Shown here: one piece after another, positions 22,783-35,225 of the stretch
How the letters are laid out: each line of letters opens with the position of its first letter
Position numbering within the stretch: position 1 is the stretch's first letter
DNA from: Lineus longissimus
Taxonomy: Eukaryota; Nemertea; Pilidiophora; Heteronemertea; Lineidae
Direction of reading: 5' to 3'
Length of the DNA stretch: 64,000 bases
NCBI RefSeq assembly: GCF_910592395.1
Contig: NC_088315.1
Span: 19,760,219 to 19,824,218 of the forward strand
The notes under the pieces: model-generated
Databases searched by the model: none
The model's input: only the letters and a program-made list of their open reading frames with translations
Told to the model about the DNA's origin: nothing
Made by a program: the position numbers and the translations under genes

Positions 22783-23874
22783 CACCGCTCCAAAAGGCGT
22801 TTTAGAGCTGTTCGAATGGTTTTATCTTCAAGGGGCCGTAAACGTAATGGAATACCCCTAGTCGCGCGAAGGATCACTCATGACGATGTTTTGAGGTTGA
22901 TGAGCCTGGTATTATTCATCGCGCAACCATGTCACCTCCGCGTAATCTGCTGTCCGAAATGGCATCCCAGCCGAATAGAAATAACAAAAACTGCTTTCAA
23001 TTTCCGGAGGTCTGGTCGGCCAAAAAAACGAAAGGCAATTTCGCATTGTATTTGCTTGATCGAAAATCTACCATGGATAGCCATCCGCCGTTGGCGTAAA
23101 ACTTACCGCGTAATTTTTCCTTATCATTTTTGTCTATTCAACATTAAAAGCCAATTTTCATGATGATAACAATATCATTCATTTTCCGTATCTATACGTG
23201 AGATTTGTAAGATTTGCCACGGTCACGTACACGGACGGTATATACCTTAAACCAAAAAAGTCGTGAACGCAAGGTCATTTTCGCATTTTCGTGCACGACA
23301 GGCGTGGAAATAACACCGGTCATAATATTTTCATCTGTGAAAATTTCATGACTTCATACCTCTTTAAAAAAGGGTTTAAATCTATCGAGATAAGATTATG
23401 TATGCAAAAATGTACAGAGGAACTTGCGGCCGTGACGGAACCTTGTATTGCCCACAACAACGAAAACCGGCGACGCGTAACTGTCTCTCACAACATCTGG
23501 CCTGAGTGTGTGATGGAAGCGTTCTCTTTTAGGTTGAGGTATATGCCCCAAGAATTTAGAAGGAAATTAAATTTCTCAACAAATTAGATTTGTCTCAAGT
23601 TGTATTGAACTCCGCTAGGGCGAACAAAATTCTAAAATGTTTCAAACTGAACGCAATGAGCCGAGCCCGAGGAGATTGCGATCAATCAGAAACACACCAG
23701 GTGAACGCGACCCACTAATTTGCGGCGCAGGGCTGATGCGAAATTTGATTTGGATTTCCCGATCACACCACTTCCGCTCCGGGGTCCCGTCCTCTCTGTT
23801 TAGAGCAACATTTTAGGATCGGCAAGGGCTAGTAAACTGCACAAGAAGAGAGCACAGGTTACCGACGGAGAGGC
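22783..23874. other. no recognised gene
   Basis: Two frames of about 100-127 codons exist but resemble nothing, and codon use looks random. Confidence 0.4.
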
Positions 23875-24160
23875 TTAGCGATTCGATCCCACCGCGTCTG
23901 CCAAACCTGGTAAAACCACGCGCCTCTTTGTGATATCTCATGATATTTGGGTGGTCGATCGCTCCGGTTGACGTAAACTCATCTATGTGAATCAAGCTTG
24001 CGTCAGGAGTTGTAGGGGGCATGATGATTCGGCACGAGACTGTTGTCAGCCTAAAGCACGCACTGAGACCGGAACCAACAACATCGCCAATCATGGTGTA
24101 ATCGGGCAACGTATAGATTGCCCTGCCAGTTCTTCTGATGTCCAGAAAGAATTGATCAAG
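23875..24160 (-). repeat. dispersed repeat with weak coding signal, copy 1
   Basis: The minus strand from about 24024 to 23880 aligns with 37330-37470 (plus strand). In the shared frame this copy reads GAIDHPNIMRYHKEARGFTR and the other GAIDHPNTTRSRREARGFTR. Several differences are silent or conservative (K/R, H/R), hinting at descent from a translated sequence, perhaps a transposon gene. The protein is not one I recognise. Confidence 0.45.
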
Positions 24161-25270
24161 CATACGCCGGTATGTGGTAGATGTGTATGAGACTGAAAGT
24201 CACAATCACGTTCACTGCATTGCAAATCAAGCAAAGTACAACATGTGGCTTTTTCTTCTGATGTCCAACTACAGAATTTACTGAAGAATGAGCAGAAACA
24301 TTTTACCTTGTGTGACCTCTGATCGAGTCTGCCCTTCTCAACCGGCATGCCTCACAACCGGAAGTCAACACAATGCAAATCACGCTCAATCGTGGCTTGT
24401 TCTCTTGATGTTTCCACTACGCTGACGCTTCTAACGGCATCCGACGAGCTTTGACGAGCATCTCTCTGATCTTGTCTGCCACATTGCCAAATAAGCAATC
24501 AAACATACTGCGCAGCCTTTCTTTGATTTAAGGTAAGAAAGGTTAACCACACATCTGGTGATACAAATGGTTCCCTCAATCTCATTTGCCTTCATCATGA
24601 GAGTGGAGCGACAGGTTAGGTTACACCAAGCAGCTAGCTGTCTCTGCTGCCCAACAGGACAACTGGCAATTTTCACGTCATACCTGACCGTAACTTTTAA
24701 CCGTCCAGTATCGGTAATCTGGCGACCACCAATTGGATGCGCTAGCTCCTGCCAAGAGCTCCCCGTGAACCTGCACGAAATCACCGCATCGGCAGCGAAG
24801 TATTCAATCACGCAATTCGACCAATTGGCGAGCCAGTTCTCCTGAACATTAGGTTAGCCTGACACCTGCCGCACTGCGGTCAGCTCGGACAAGGTACTGT
24901 GGTCAGCCAGCCTTCACCGTATTGCCTCACTCTTTAGGTCACGGAGTAACTCCCGCATAAGTTGATCAAGCAATTTCGGCTAATCCCGTCACGTTTCATC
25001 GCCATCTGACTAATTTCTGCACAGAATCGCTCGCGGCTCTACCGGCGTAAGAAAGCTACTTTGCGGTGCATAGAAAAAGACAGCAGCATTTTGTATTTGC
25101 GTGAGAGAGACCGCTTAAGTGCTTGGGTAATGAGCGAGAAAGATTTTTAAAGCTGTAGTCATCGGCGCTGGTCGGTTGTACACACCTTTTTCAGCGAATC
25201 CATATTGTATTGTTTCTCCTGCATTGGGCATCTTCGTGTAAAAACCTGAAGTGACAACGGTGGGTCCAGT
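24161..25270. other. no recognised gene
   Basis: A frame of 126 codons (minus, 24431-24811) has scattered cysteines but no family match I can support. Confidence 0.4.
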
Positions 25271-25529
25271 TGGAATTCTTCATCTGACTCGTATATAGTA
25301 TGTACATTTAGGTAGTTTGTTTGAGGTAGGTTTGATATTATTTGGAGAGAAACTTTACAGCAAAACCCCATGGCGAATTCCTTGATGTTCCGCTAACTTT
25401 TGGAATTCTTCATGTGACTCGTATATAGTATGTACATTTAGGTAGTTTGTTTGAGGTAGGTTTGATATCATTTGGAGAGAAACTTTACAGCAAAACCCCA
25501 AACGAATTCCTTGATGTTCCGCTAACTTA
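25271..25529. repeat. 130-bp tandem duplication
   Basis: 25271-25400 and 25401-25529 are nearly identical (from TGGAATTCTTCATSTGACTC to GTTCCGCTAACTT). They differ by a few substitutions and a 1-bp indel, so the duplication is recent. Confidence 0.95.
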
Positions 25530-26469
25530 GCGGTAGCATAGCGGCAGCTACAATCCTTTAAACAGCTGGGCCCTAGCAAGGAATGTCGTCTGAACAGATC
25601 TGTTGCTCTCACCAGAATAAGAGTCTAATAAGTAACGCACATCATACCAAAATGGCTTGCAATAGTTTTTCGAGTGTAAAGTTTTTACCTTGACCTCCTC
25701 CACAGAGGAAAGGTAGGTGACTCTTCGTGACTTCTCCACTACTTTCTTCATGACACCCAAACTTAAGCTCCCGACGTAAGTGAACTAGCGCACCTATCCT
25801 TACGATAAAACAGCGGTATTTTGATTGATTAGATTAAATTAGTTATCAACCAATCATATCTATCCACTCTTAGATGTGACTGGAAAAGTCATGATACAAA
25901 AGGTGGCACTTAAATATAAGATGCATTCACGAATTCTACAATTATATTGTATTGCTTGAAGATTCTGAACATATCACAGTCTATTGAATTAAAAAAATCT
26001 ATACCCCATCGTTGAGCTCTTAAATGAAACTTGGAACAGCCTCAAAACACCTCCATCCGTGGGTTAATCACCACATGAAATCTTCATCTTGAAAACACCT
26101 AAGATAAAAAAGCAACATCCTCTAACAACTGAAATGCCTATTATGTGGCTTTATTACGCTTTGAACACATTTGAGGACTGCGCACTCACCCGTTTATCGT
26201 TTAATGACTTGCCTTTTATCTGCGTTTCCTTTGATATACTATAGGAAGGAGGCTGAGAGCTTTAGCGAGACAATAAGTGCCATTCTACAAAGAAGTAGAG
26301 CAATTAAGCTTCTTGCACGAAAGAAACCACAGATATCTTTTATTTGATGCCGATTGTATTTTTAACGATGTATGGCTGAAAAGATGAAAAAGATTCTGGT
26401 TTTGACTTTGTCCTAAAATATTGAGTTTAGAGCTGAGCGTCGACAAGGACATTATGAGCTCTATAAACA
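25530..26469. other. no recognised gene
   Basis: Nothing assignable. Confidence 0.4.
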
Positions 26470-26645
26470 ATATTGGGCGATTGTATTGGGCGTAGGAGGA
26501 AACCAGAGGCCCCGAAGAAACTTAAGCTGTCGAAGAGAGTCGTCCTCTCTATCACATGAGCGTATCGGGGCCGACTGGGAGTCGAACCCGGGACCCCAGA
26601 GGAGACAGGTGCTGATGTTTCCACGACGCCTCTCCGACAGCTCTT
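26470..26645 (-). mobile_element. tRNA-derived SINE
   Basis: The minus strand has a tRNA-like head: A-box region GGCGTCGTGGAAACATCAGC and B box GGGTTCGACTCCC. A body (GACGACTCTCT, TTTCTTCGGGGCC, GGTTTCCTCCTAC) follows. The same order of blocks occurs at 53436-53600. The GGTTTCCTCC block resembles a conserved central domain of widespread animal SINEs (inference). Confidence 0.7.
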
Positions 26646-29029
26646 GACAAAGATGGGAAACGCTAATACAAATGATTGGAGTGTTGAGGCAAATTTCGTA
26701 GAAACGGTTACCTTCCATATTGAATGACAGGTAAAACCCGCTGTTGAAATCAGATCGCAAACTGAATCCTTTTTGTCCCAAAACATGCTATTATGACCAT
26801 AACACAACTGTTATTGTGACGTCTGCCTCGGCGGCTTGTTGCAGGCACCATGGCTGCGTTTGGCGAACTGCTTGAGGAAGGAACGAGGGATTCTATACTG
26901 TCACCGCTATTGAGTACCACAACTGGTAAACACACCGAGTATGAATGATCTCAATGTCAACACATGTTTTGTCTTTATGACGTGGCCACTGCGAACTTTG
27001 TCCTATAATGACCGACATACTACTAAGGACTCGCACTGTACGCTTTGAACATCATATAATATGCGTTCTGGCATTTCTTTGCGATACATGACCTTTTGAT
27101 TTATCATCAAGAAAAGTGAGGGATTATAGAGGTAAGTTAGCAGTACGGTCTAGACGCACTTAGAGAAGGGCACGAGACAGTAAAGGTTATCTTTATTTAA
27201 TGTTTGTTGGCGTGGGTGAGAAGAAGGTTACGATATAGAACCATTCGCCGGGCCACCTTTATGCTCGAAAACCTTTGGCAGAGGGCGGTAACTTTCTGAC
27301 CAGGTCCCACTCCAGTGAGCGCAGTTTTGGCATGCATTCGACATTTCAATTCTTTTTGATGTTTACCAGCTAGGCAATGTAACTGACAAAACCTGTGAAA
27401 CCGCGTTGCGACGAAAGTCCACGCCTTTAGCTGCCCCCTCCAATTATTAAAGGCCTCCTCAAAATGACACTCGACAAATCTGTATAAAAAAGTATCTCAA
27501 AGCGCGTGCTCAAACCGATGCACTCAAAGAAGAAGACGTTTGCAGATACCCCAATTAAAAATTAATCAACCAGTGTCCATCCTGAACACATTTTATGTTT
27601 CACCCTCGGTAACGTGGAGGACTTTCACAACGCAGCATATATAGAGCAGTCTGAGTTCTGCTTAGGTTGAGCTTTATTGTTTAATTATAGGTGTTGTTAT
27701 TAGCACTTTGACAGGTTTTGCGATGAAATCTTGATAATCTATCAGGAGAGTTCATTATACACACAAGTCTACTCCATCAACATCCGTTACGCCGTCTGCT
27801 ACTTGGAGATTACAGACGATAACGAGGTTTCCCAAGTCTCCAAACATGGCATTCGTGACGGTTGTTATGCATAGATTTATCCTCTTGGATCGTTACGATA
27901 CGGAGAAGACATATACAAGCCTCCGATTGGGGAGGGCTAATATTCGAACTCGCTGCCATCTCACTCACGGGAGCGCGACTCCTGTGACGGTCACCTTTAA
28001 AGGCATGCTCCTGGGTAGCCCTGACCCCGCGCCAGTTTATAAACATCCCGCCAGTGTACGCCGATATCGAGTCGACATATCTTACGGCGGCCGCGTCCCT
28101 GGCAGACGGAGATAAGCCAAACACTTCTGATAGTTCAGAAACAACTAATTGCACGCACCGCTCGAGCATGAAAACAATATCGGTCAGTTCTGTGGCGATA
28201 ATTGGCTGGCATTCTTGATAGATGTGTCCAATTGGATTAGTCGAGTTTTGAGCTAATGATTTCCACGTCTCAGTGGGTTGTGGCAGTTCTCTTGAAGTGC
28301 ATTTCGGACGTTCCGAGTGGTAGTGGAGAGGTCAAGAACTTATACAATTAACGACAAATCTGGATCTTTCACAAGTCGCCATCTACTTCTAAAGCATATA
28401 ATAGGAGCGCGGCTGTACGTAGTTGTTAGCTTAGCAGGCTCCTGACCGAGAGAGGTCGGTTTTCTATATCTCCGAGGCCCTTTTTTCTAATCCATTGGAG
28501 TTCAAAGTGAAAGCGATCGTTTAATAGCTTATTCTTATAATCGCCCGGAAGACTGTGGGATGATGAAACGCTTTGAGCTATCTTTATAAAAGCACTTTAA
28601 GAAATGGAACTTTAACTTTTAACGGAGTGATACTCATTGAGGTGACTTGATTTAGATACACACTGTATATTTATTTTACTGGGCCAATGTATCTCTAAGA
28701 GAGGTGTCAATCGATAGAAAAACGAGCAATGATTAATGAATTAGTTCTTCGATTCCATGTCAGATGCAGCGACCCATGAAGATAGCTCCTCGGCAGAATG
28801 GGAACGGCTCAGAAGCGCTTAGTCATCGCCAATCAAAGGGGGAGATCCATGAATAAGCACACTTGACTGTCTCCTTCATAAACATGTGATGCTGTAAGTC
28901 TTTTTGAGGACTTGTAGCATACTGTGTCAATGTGACAAAGATGATGCCGTCGAAAGGTGCTCAAAATGACGTTAAAAGCATATCCTACATGTAGATAAAG
29001 TATTTGTTCGTTTCGCTTTCTGACATTTT
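26646..29029. other. no recognised gene
   Basis: About 2.4 kb with no supported gene. Near 27940-27985 the minus strand has a B-box-like GAGTTCGAATATT, too weak to call. Confidence 0.4.
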
Positions 29030-29315
29030 TTGCCCTTACCTCGCAGTTCAGGCCGAGCCCAATACACGGTCTATTGTCTTTTAACAAAGCCCGCTCGCCC
29101 CTAGGCCTAAAATCCCAACGTTGCCCGATACAAATCCCGCTCGCCCCTAGGCCTAAAATCCCAACGTTGCCCGATGCAAAGCCCGCTCACCCCTAGGCCT
29201 AAAATCCCATTGTCCTTCTTATCAAAGGGTCATCAGGACAAATATGGATAACATCGACTCCCACAAAACGTCTTTGAGTGTGGCCGATACACCTAAACCT
29301 GTAAGAAACGTAATG
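29030..29315 (+). mobile_element. family A MITE copy with three 46-bp modules
   Basis: Starts in TTACCTCGCAGTTCAGGCC and ends CGTAATG. The module CAAAGCCCGCTCGCCCCTAG, followed by GCCTAAAATCCCAACGTTGC, repeats with a 46-bp period (about 29083-29205). Confidence 0.85.
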
Positions 29316-29837
29316 ACCCATTTTTAGTGCCAGTAGACTGCCTGCTTTCCTTCAGACTTGTCCTCTCGACTGAGCTTGGGTGACTGAGCTAATTCTGAAC
29401 CGTTCCCAGGCCGTCCCTCAATATAGCCAACCTGTCACTTGCGTGGCATTTTCACGGCGCTATGGGCATCTCTGATCATGGTGTGAACCTGCCCACGGCC
29501 CTTGGATTTTGAGAGAGGTGACTGAAATCCAGCACGCCTGCGGCCCCCTTCATTTCAGAGACCTGACAATGAGAATGGGTAACTGATGCAGTTAACTATG
29601 CCCGACCCTCAGCAGGTGACATGTGATTTTCGTGACGCTATCCGGACCCATCTCTGATCAAGGATCTCCGCCACATCTATTGACTTATCGATCCCATATG
29701 GTTGTGATCATCGATAGACTAATTACTCCCATCTTCCAATTTCGATCTGGTGCACCACACACGCAATCTGGGACCTGTTGAGAGTCGAGGACGGACCATT
29801 GATAGTCTGCCGCTTGCAGACTCATGCATTACATTAC
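29316..29837. other. no recognised gene
   Basis: Nothing assignable. Confidence 0.4.
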
Positions 29838-29912
29838 CGAGTCTCCCTAGGAGCCTCATAGCTGGTTACCATGCAATAGGGCCCGGGTTCGACCCCGGGG
29901 CAACCCAGGATT
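29838..29912 (+). repeat. tRNA-like B-box unit
   Basis: GCCCGGGTTCGACCCCGGGG forms a perfect T-arm-like hairpin with a consensus B box. The upstream part (CATAGCTGGTTACC) is a poor A box, so this is probably a tRNA-derived repeat. Confidence 0.35.
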
Positions 29913-30544
29913 GTATTTCTTGATGCACGGCGTGGCTTCCAAGGAAATAAGAATTCCTGGATCTTCACAGTCATTCGAATTAGACTTAAAACCTAGGTTC
30001 CTTGGTGTCTATTGTGTTATCCATGAACGAGGCAGGCAACTCATCTGACAACAATTTTAACATGCAGTTCATCGCAGTTGCCTACATCGAGAATCTGTCA
30101 CTGTTGCGACCTGCAATAGATATAAAACAAGTGACAGTGCATGGCTATACATCGATCACGCATGACATGCACGTATGATACCTTAAACCTAAAGTTCCGT
30201 CGGTGATCAAATTTCAACTTTGCCTTGAGCAAAATGAAAATTGTTTGCGATAGGGGTAAACGTCCAGTGAGGAGTCGGCCGCCATTTGATGATATGATCA
30301 AAATTGTCTAGCATGTAAATTTCTGAACTCATCTGTATTCCGTCATATTCTATGCTTCAAGGGAGTGTGTAAGACCAAGAGGGTTAGGATGAGCACGAGC
30401 AGGCTTGGCGAAGATGACGCGGGAAGAAGGAATTGGACATAGTGGCTGGGACTAAGACTTGTGCGAGGCGTGTTTGAAATGGTGTATGCTGCTGACATTG
30501 ATTTCGTTCACAAAAATTCAAATCGGTAATTATTTTCTTCCACG

Positions 30545-31615
30545 ATGACAAAAATTTCCGAAAGGATGGCGACTTCTTCGGCAGTCGGGTTTTCGAAAAC
30601 GGCATCAACACAAAGTCAACTGACCAACGAGGAAATAATGAATACCTTTTGGGAACATCGGTTGAGGATGAAGATGTATACGTATGTGTTGCCGGTTATA
30701 CTAATTTGCGGGGTTGTCTTTAATGCTATGATAGTTCTGGTACTCGTCCGGCGGAAATTTGGGAAATCCTCCACGAGAATACTACTGATTGCCCTTGCTT
30801 TGGTTGACACGACGACCCTGTGTTTGTCAACCCGCCGCTGGATGCGATTTGAATTTGGAATCGAGCAGCACTTGTTAACTGCAGCTTCGTGTCCAATCCA
30901 TGTTTTTCTGTCATCCGTTACAACTTGTGCATCAAGCTGGACGGTTACTTTAATTTCATTGGAAAGAGTCATATCGGTGGTCTATCCGTTAAAGGCGAAA
31001 CTTATATGCAACACGAAATGGACTTATGTCGCACTTTTTGTTGTTTATTTGTTTCTCTTCTTGCTATGTAGTCACGTTCTTGTTTTTGTCCGAATCAGCC
31101 AATACGGCCAATGCAGTCCGGGAAATCCTATTTATACGGATACTGGGATAGTTTGGGATTCCTATGGGCATTTCTGGACCGATGTATGGTATTGGATCCA
31201 GCTGCTCGTCTACTCAGGTATCCCCTTTATAACCATTGCAACATGTAATGCATCAATTGTGTTCAACGTCATGAAAGGTAAAACAGAGCGCAGCCATCTT
31301 CGATCGCAATGTCAAAGGTCAGATACTAAAGGAGATAGCCAATCAGCGCGTCTAAGTAGTATGACGTACATGTTAGTCACGGTCAGTGTTGCGTTTTTGA
31401 TTTTGACCTTGCCATCATCGATATACTTCATCATTGTAGGTCAGCTCCAGCCAACCAGTTGGCATTTACAAGTTCAGGTTCAACTTGCTCACGCTATCAC
31501 TAACTTTGTCGCCTTTGTCAACAACGGTATTAACTTTCTCCTGTATTGCCTTAGTGGTTCTCAGTTCAGACGTGAGGTGTACCTGATGTTTCGAGGACAA
31601 AGATTGAAAAAATAG
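30545..31615 (+). CDS. class A (rhodopsin-like) G protein-coupled receptor, peptide-receptor type
   Basis: Complete 356-residue, single-exon receptor. Seven membrane segments can be read at about 46-68, 79-99, 118-142, 159-183, 215-240, 273-298 and 316-336. Landmarks: N60 in TM1 (GVVFN), D88 in TM2 (ALALVD), C116 and C190 for the TM3-ECL2 disulfide, ERV at 140-142 in place of DRY followed by VVYPLKAK, P290 in TM6 within LTLP (no CWxP tryptophan), and INFLLY in TM7 in place of NPxxY. INFLLYCLSGSQFR at the end of TM7 is typical of invertebrate FMRFamide-receptor-like orphans. It presumably acts at the plasma membrane as a neuropeptide receptor; the ligand is unknown. There is no N-terminal NxS/T glycosylation site. 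ATG 30545 was chosen because it is the first in frame; ATG 30566 is an alternative. The C-tail is short and basic. Confidence 0.9.
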   Translation: MTKISERMATSSAVGFSKTASTQSQLTNEEIMNTFWEHRLRMKMYTYVLPVILICGVVFNAMIVLVLVRRKFGKSSTRILLIALALVDTTTLCLSTRRWMRFEFGIEQHLLTAASCPIHVFLSSVTTCASSWTVTLISLERVISVVYPLKAKLICNTKWTYVALFVVYLFLFLLCSHVLVFVRISQYGQCSPGNPIYTDTGIVWDSYGHFWTDVWYWIQLLVYSGIPFITIATCNASIVFNVMKGKTERSHLRSQCQRSDTKGDSQSARLSSMTYMLVTVSVAFLILTLPSSIYFIIVGQLQPTSWHLQVQVQLAHAITNFVAFVNNGINFLLYCLSGSQFRREVYLMFRGQRLKK

Positions 31616-32786
31616 CCCGGGAGGGCTAATGATTTAAAGCGGCATTGACTTCTTAATTCTGATCTGAATCTTTTAGAAAGCCAGGTTGCTTTTTATTATG
31701 TTTTTGTAGGTGATATCCTGTGCGTGGATTTGGCTGCAGACCTAACGGTTAGACACACCTACAGGCTAGATATCGCCATACAAAAAGCCACAAAGGTCCT
31801 TTGTTTTATTCTGAACATCCGATGAATTTATTCAGTGGCGATGCCATTTAACATGTTTAAGCTTCACGATTTCAACAAACGCAGAAAACAAGGCTGAGAT
31901 TTAAAAAAAAAACAACATTGACAGCCAACTCCGTTTACAACAAAACCCAACATAATGGGTATTCATTTCATCCATCAGCTATAATGTCATTACCAGTATC
32001 AAAACCACGACCAGTATCACATGAAATGAATTAGACCTCCACATATCCAATAACAGAATATTGAATTTAATGAAGGAGAAATAATGCATGGTCACAGATC
32101 ATTTGTGGGAAATTAATTGAAGATTATCAATATCATGTCCCCGCGGCTATGGGTAAACATCGCTTGTCTTACGTCGAATTTTCTTCGATTATCTTGGTAA
32201 CCTGGATGATTAGTGCATTTTGAGTGATAATTGGTTCATTTCACGTGTGTGTAATGTTTACATGCTTTGCACACAAGTGACATGCGACGAAACGAATCAA
32301 CCGATACACGCAAAGATCTAAATGACTATACATATCTTGTGCAGGTTGTATGCGTGTTTTCTGTAGTTCTTTTGGCGACTGAAGATCGCTGATATGTTGA
32401 TTCTGATATCATGGATCACGTGCCTGTGACCCATCCGGGACCTCATGGTGTGATGGTGTCTGTTTTCAGAGAGAATGCCAAGACCGATTTTCCACCCAAC
32501 GAGCCACTGCGCATCAAGTTGAACTCAGGCGGACACCGATATTGATTTCAGTCGTCTTTTTCCATGATCGATTTAGAATAAAGCAGTGATTCAGTTTCGG
32601 ATGATTTACTCTAAATCTCGGGCTAATCTACCAAAATCTTGCTAAACTGACAGATAATATGGTTTTAGGGATGTCTCGAGTGATGTATCGGTATTTGATT
32701 GGTGCGATTTGTATAAGATTCCGCATGCTGTGGTGTGACATATATCTGAAATGACGTGTCTGACACTACAAGAGTATTTAAAAATG
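31616..32786. other. no recognised gene; 3' flank of the GPCR
   Basis: No AATAAA close to the stop; the nearest clear one is near 32577. Nothing else assignable. Confidence 0.4.
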
Positions 32787-32898
32787 CCGGCCGCACACTG
32801 AGCGATTCATTGCAACTCGATTCATTGCAACTCAATAGTTAGAGTTGTAGTCAGTGGCTTTGATCCGAGTTGCAATGAATCGCAAGGTGTGCGGCGGG
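32787..32898. mobile_element. 112-bp foldback element
   Basis: The left arm CCGGCCGCACACTGAGCGAT and the sequence after it are the reverse complement of the right arm ending GGTGTGCGGCGGG, for about 30 bp. The word GATTCATTGCAACTC is doubled at the left (32804 and 32819). Confidence 0.75.
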
Positions 32899-35139
32899 CT
32901 TTTAGCAAGTAATGATGTTACCGCGGCAGCTCATGCCTTTGAAGTAATGCACCTGAAATCCTGTGTAAAACTTTTCCCTGGAAGACCTTGAAGAAGACAC
33001 GGTAATGTCGAAAGCTAGTCTCAACCAAATTCTATGTCGATATACAAAAAAAGGCGTTATTATAAATCTTTCTTTACCTGAAAGCAAGGAGCACACTAAG
33101 GAAATGTGTGAGAGATCGTGTCGCAGACGCATATATGGTCTTCAAAGTCCTTTTTTTCCCGGCAGACCATGTCTGTTCCTTTGTTAATAGAATAAAGACG
33201 AGTCGTTTGTTCTGTAAACATCAGCGTCGCGTATCAGTAAGGCGACAGAATGCTACAAAACCAAACTGTTGATAAAGTATTTTCAGGACCTCCGCGAAAG
33301 ATCTCTCAGACACTACCCCGCGTGCTCCAAGCTTTAAGGAACAGTGATTCCAGAACATTCCTTGAAAACTGAAACACACGTTCCCACGGGCGATGGTTCG
33401 CGACGTACCTCAGACTAATGTAATAGAAATTTTATATCAATCGCACTTCAATTTGCATTTTCAATTTATATTTTACAAGCTCTGTGGTATTTTTTACCGT
33501 TTATTCGTCAGAGGTGCCCTGGCGTAATATCGTACCTTCGACCGGTATGGAATTTGCACTAAATTGACTACGAAATAGAATCGCATTCTTCGGAAACATG
33601 GCTCTATGCAATTAGTCTCATCTCGTTGAATTCAATTTATCGTAGATTGGTCCTCCCGGTCAAAAAATCTCAAGACCGTCTGAAGTTACAATGCCATAAA
33701 TCTTTCGCTCATGTTCTCGAGTCAGTCTAATAGCAGTAAATGATACGTGATTGATATACATGCACATTGTGTTTATATATAGAGTTCTAAAAATTGGCCA
33801 CATTTTGGCTTCCCATCTCATTCGATACAATAAGAAAGCCGACTTCGTGACCGGTCCTCGTCGCCAGATCAGCACGAGATGATTTTCTATGGCACGAAAG
33901 CTTGTGACCGTAGGTGACTTGGATCAGCCACACGCTTGCAGTTTTCTTATTGCACCGAATGTTTTGCTAGGACAGAATCGATCGCTATTGATCTGTTGAT
34001 TCGGATATTATCACGCGCCTGCGCCACATCCGGGACCTCACACTGTAATGCAAGTCAGTCTTGGCAGAGAGAAAATCATTCGACTTGCTTGGAGAATGGT
34101 CAGCCACCCAATAATGTACCTAATGACTTTTCACCAGGGTCAGTTGTCACCCAGCAATAGCTATCCTGTCATCACAGTCAGCAGATGAGTCGCCGGGGCC
34201 ACGGTGACACTGAGCGGATACACCCGGTCTTTAATTGGTAACCTGGGCGATGTGATTTAGTCTTTACCTTTAGCTTTAGCGAGGTAAATCTAGTCTCGAA
34301 GATAGAAGAAGTGATGATAATAAATTCATCAGATGTTGGCGCAATACATTTCGGTTTTCTGATAATCGTGTGCCAAAGTGTGTGAGAGGTACTAGCGTAC
34401 ATTTGAACGCTTCCGGTTTAAGAGGCAGGTGAAGCGCAGCCCTCTCATTGGTAGATTGGCCGCGACCTGGAATAATTGGTACAGCTTGCGCATGCGTCGT
34501 ACATATTGATTTCATCAGCCAATCAATAGCTACCTTACATTAAATCAATTTGTGATCTGCCATGGAGTCTGCGAGACCTGATTATCTGTCTGTCTTAGAC
34601 CCGATTAGAATGCCATTTAGGTATAATCCGATGTCATTTATGCTGTCAATAATAGTACTATCGGATAATTTGGGACGAGCATCTTAGAATCGACCTCATT
34701 TGGAATCGGATACTTGGATGACTCCGAAATCGGGGGCCATGTAGATTTTGAGGAATCTCGAAAACACGGAATGTTTCGATACGTCAAGGAATTGGTACTT
34801 GTCTGAGACACTCTTGGCAGGTCTCATTGTCTGACTTACTGCCCGTAGAGGTTAACGCCAGCGTTAATGACGAAATGTGCTTTGCACAACTCGGGCCGGG
34901 AAGTTGAAGTTGGAAGATATCTCTGGCTCATGACCGAGAGGATATGTCGCTAACATGTTCCAGGGATAACAGAACGCATTATCCAGTCCTTGCACTGGCC
35001 CCACGCTATCCGATTTATTTCCTTTAACCGGGTTAGTTGATCGCGTAGATTGACAATTACTGAGCCGTGTTAGATTAAGAATCAATCGGAAGCGATCAAT
35101 GCCATTTAGATGATTAGTGTTTGAAACAGTCCAGCATTA
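32899..35139. other. no recognised gene
   Basis: No supported gene. A short diverged duplication is visible: CATCCGGGACCTCA at about 32433 and again at about 34027, each with a GATAT...ATCACG-type lead-in. Confidence 0.4.
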
Positions 35140-35225
35140 GTTCCCAGACCAGGTCCGTCCTGTTGTATTGACGGATTAAGGTATTTGATTCTGTAGAGAC
35201 CATGACCGCCAATACCTCGGTGATT
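35140..35225 (-). mobile_element. family G MITE fragment
   Basis: Contains CCTGTTGTATTGACGGATTA and GAGACCATGACCGCCAATAC, matching the middle of family G elements at 37975-38090 and 40009-40171 in the reverse sense. Confidence 0.5.

Noticed and set aside
22780-23163. 127-codon plus-strand frame
   Set aside because: No family resemblance; overlaps the end of a palindromic MITE and looks like random open sequence.
27930-28000. Possible tRNA-like unit on the minus strand (GAGTTCGAATATT)
   Set aside because: The B box is imperfect and the upstream half has no A box.
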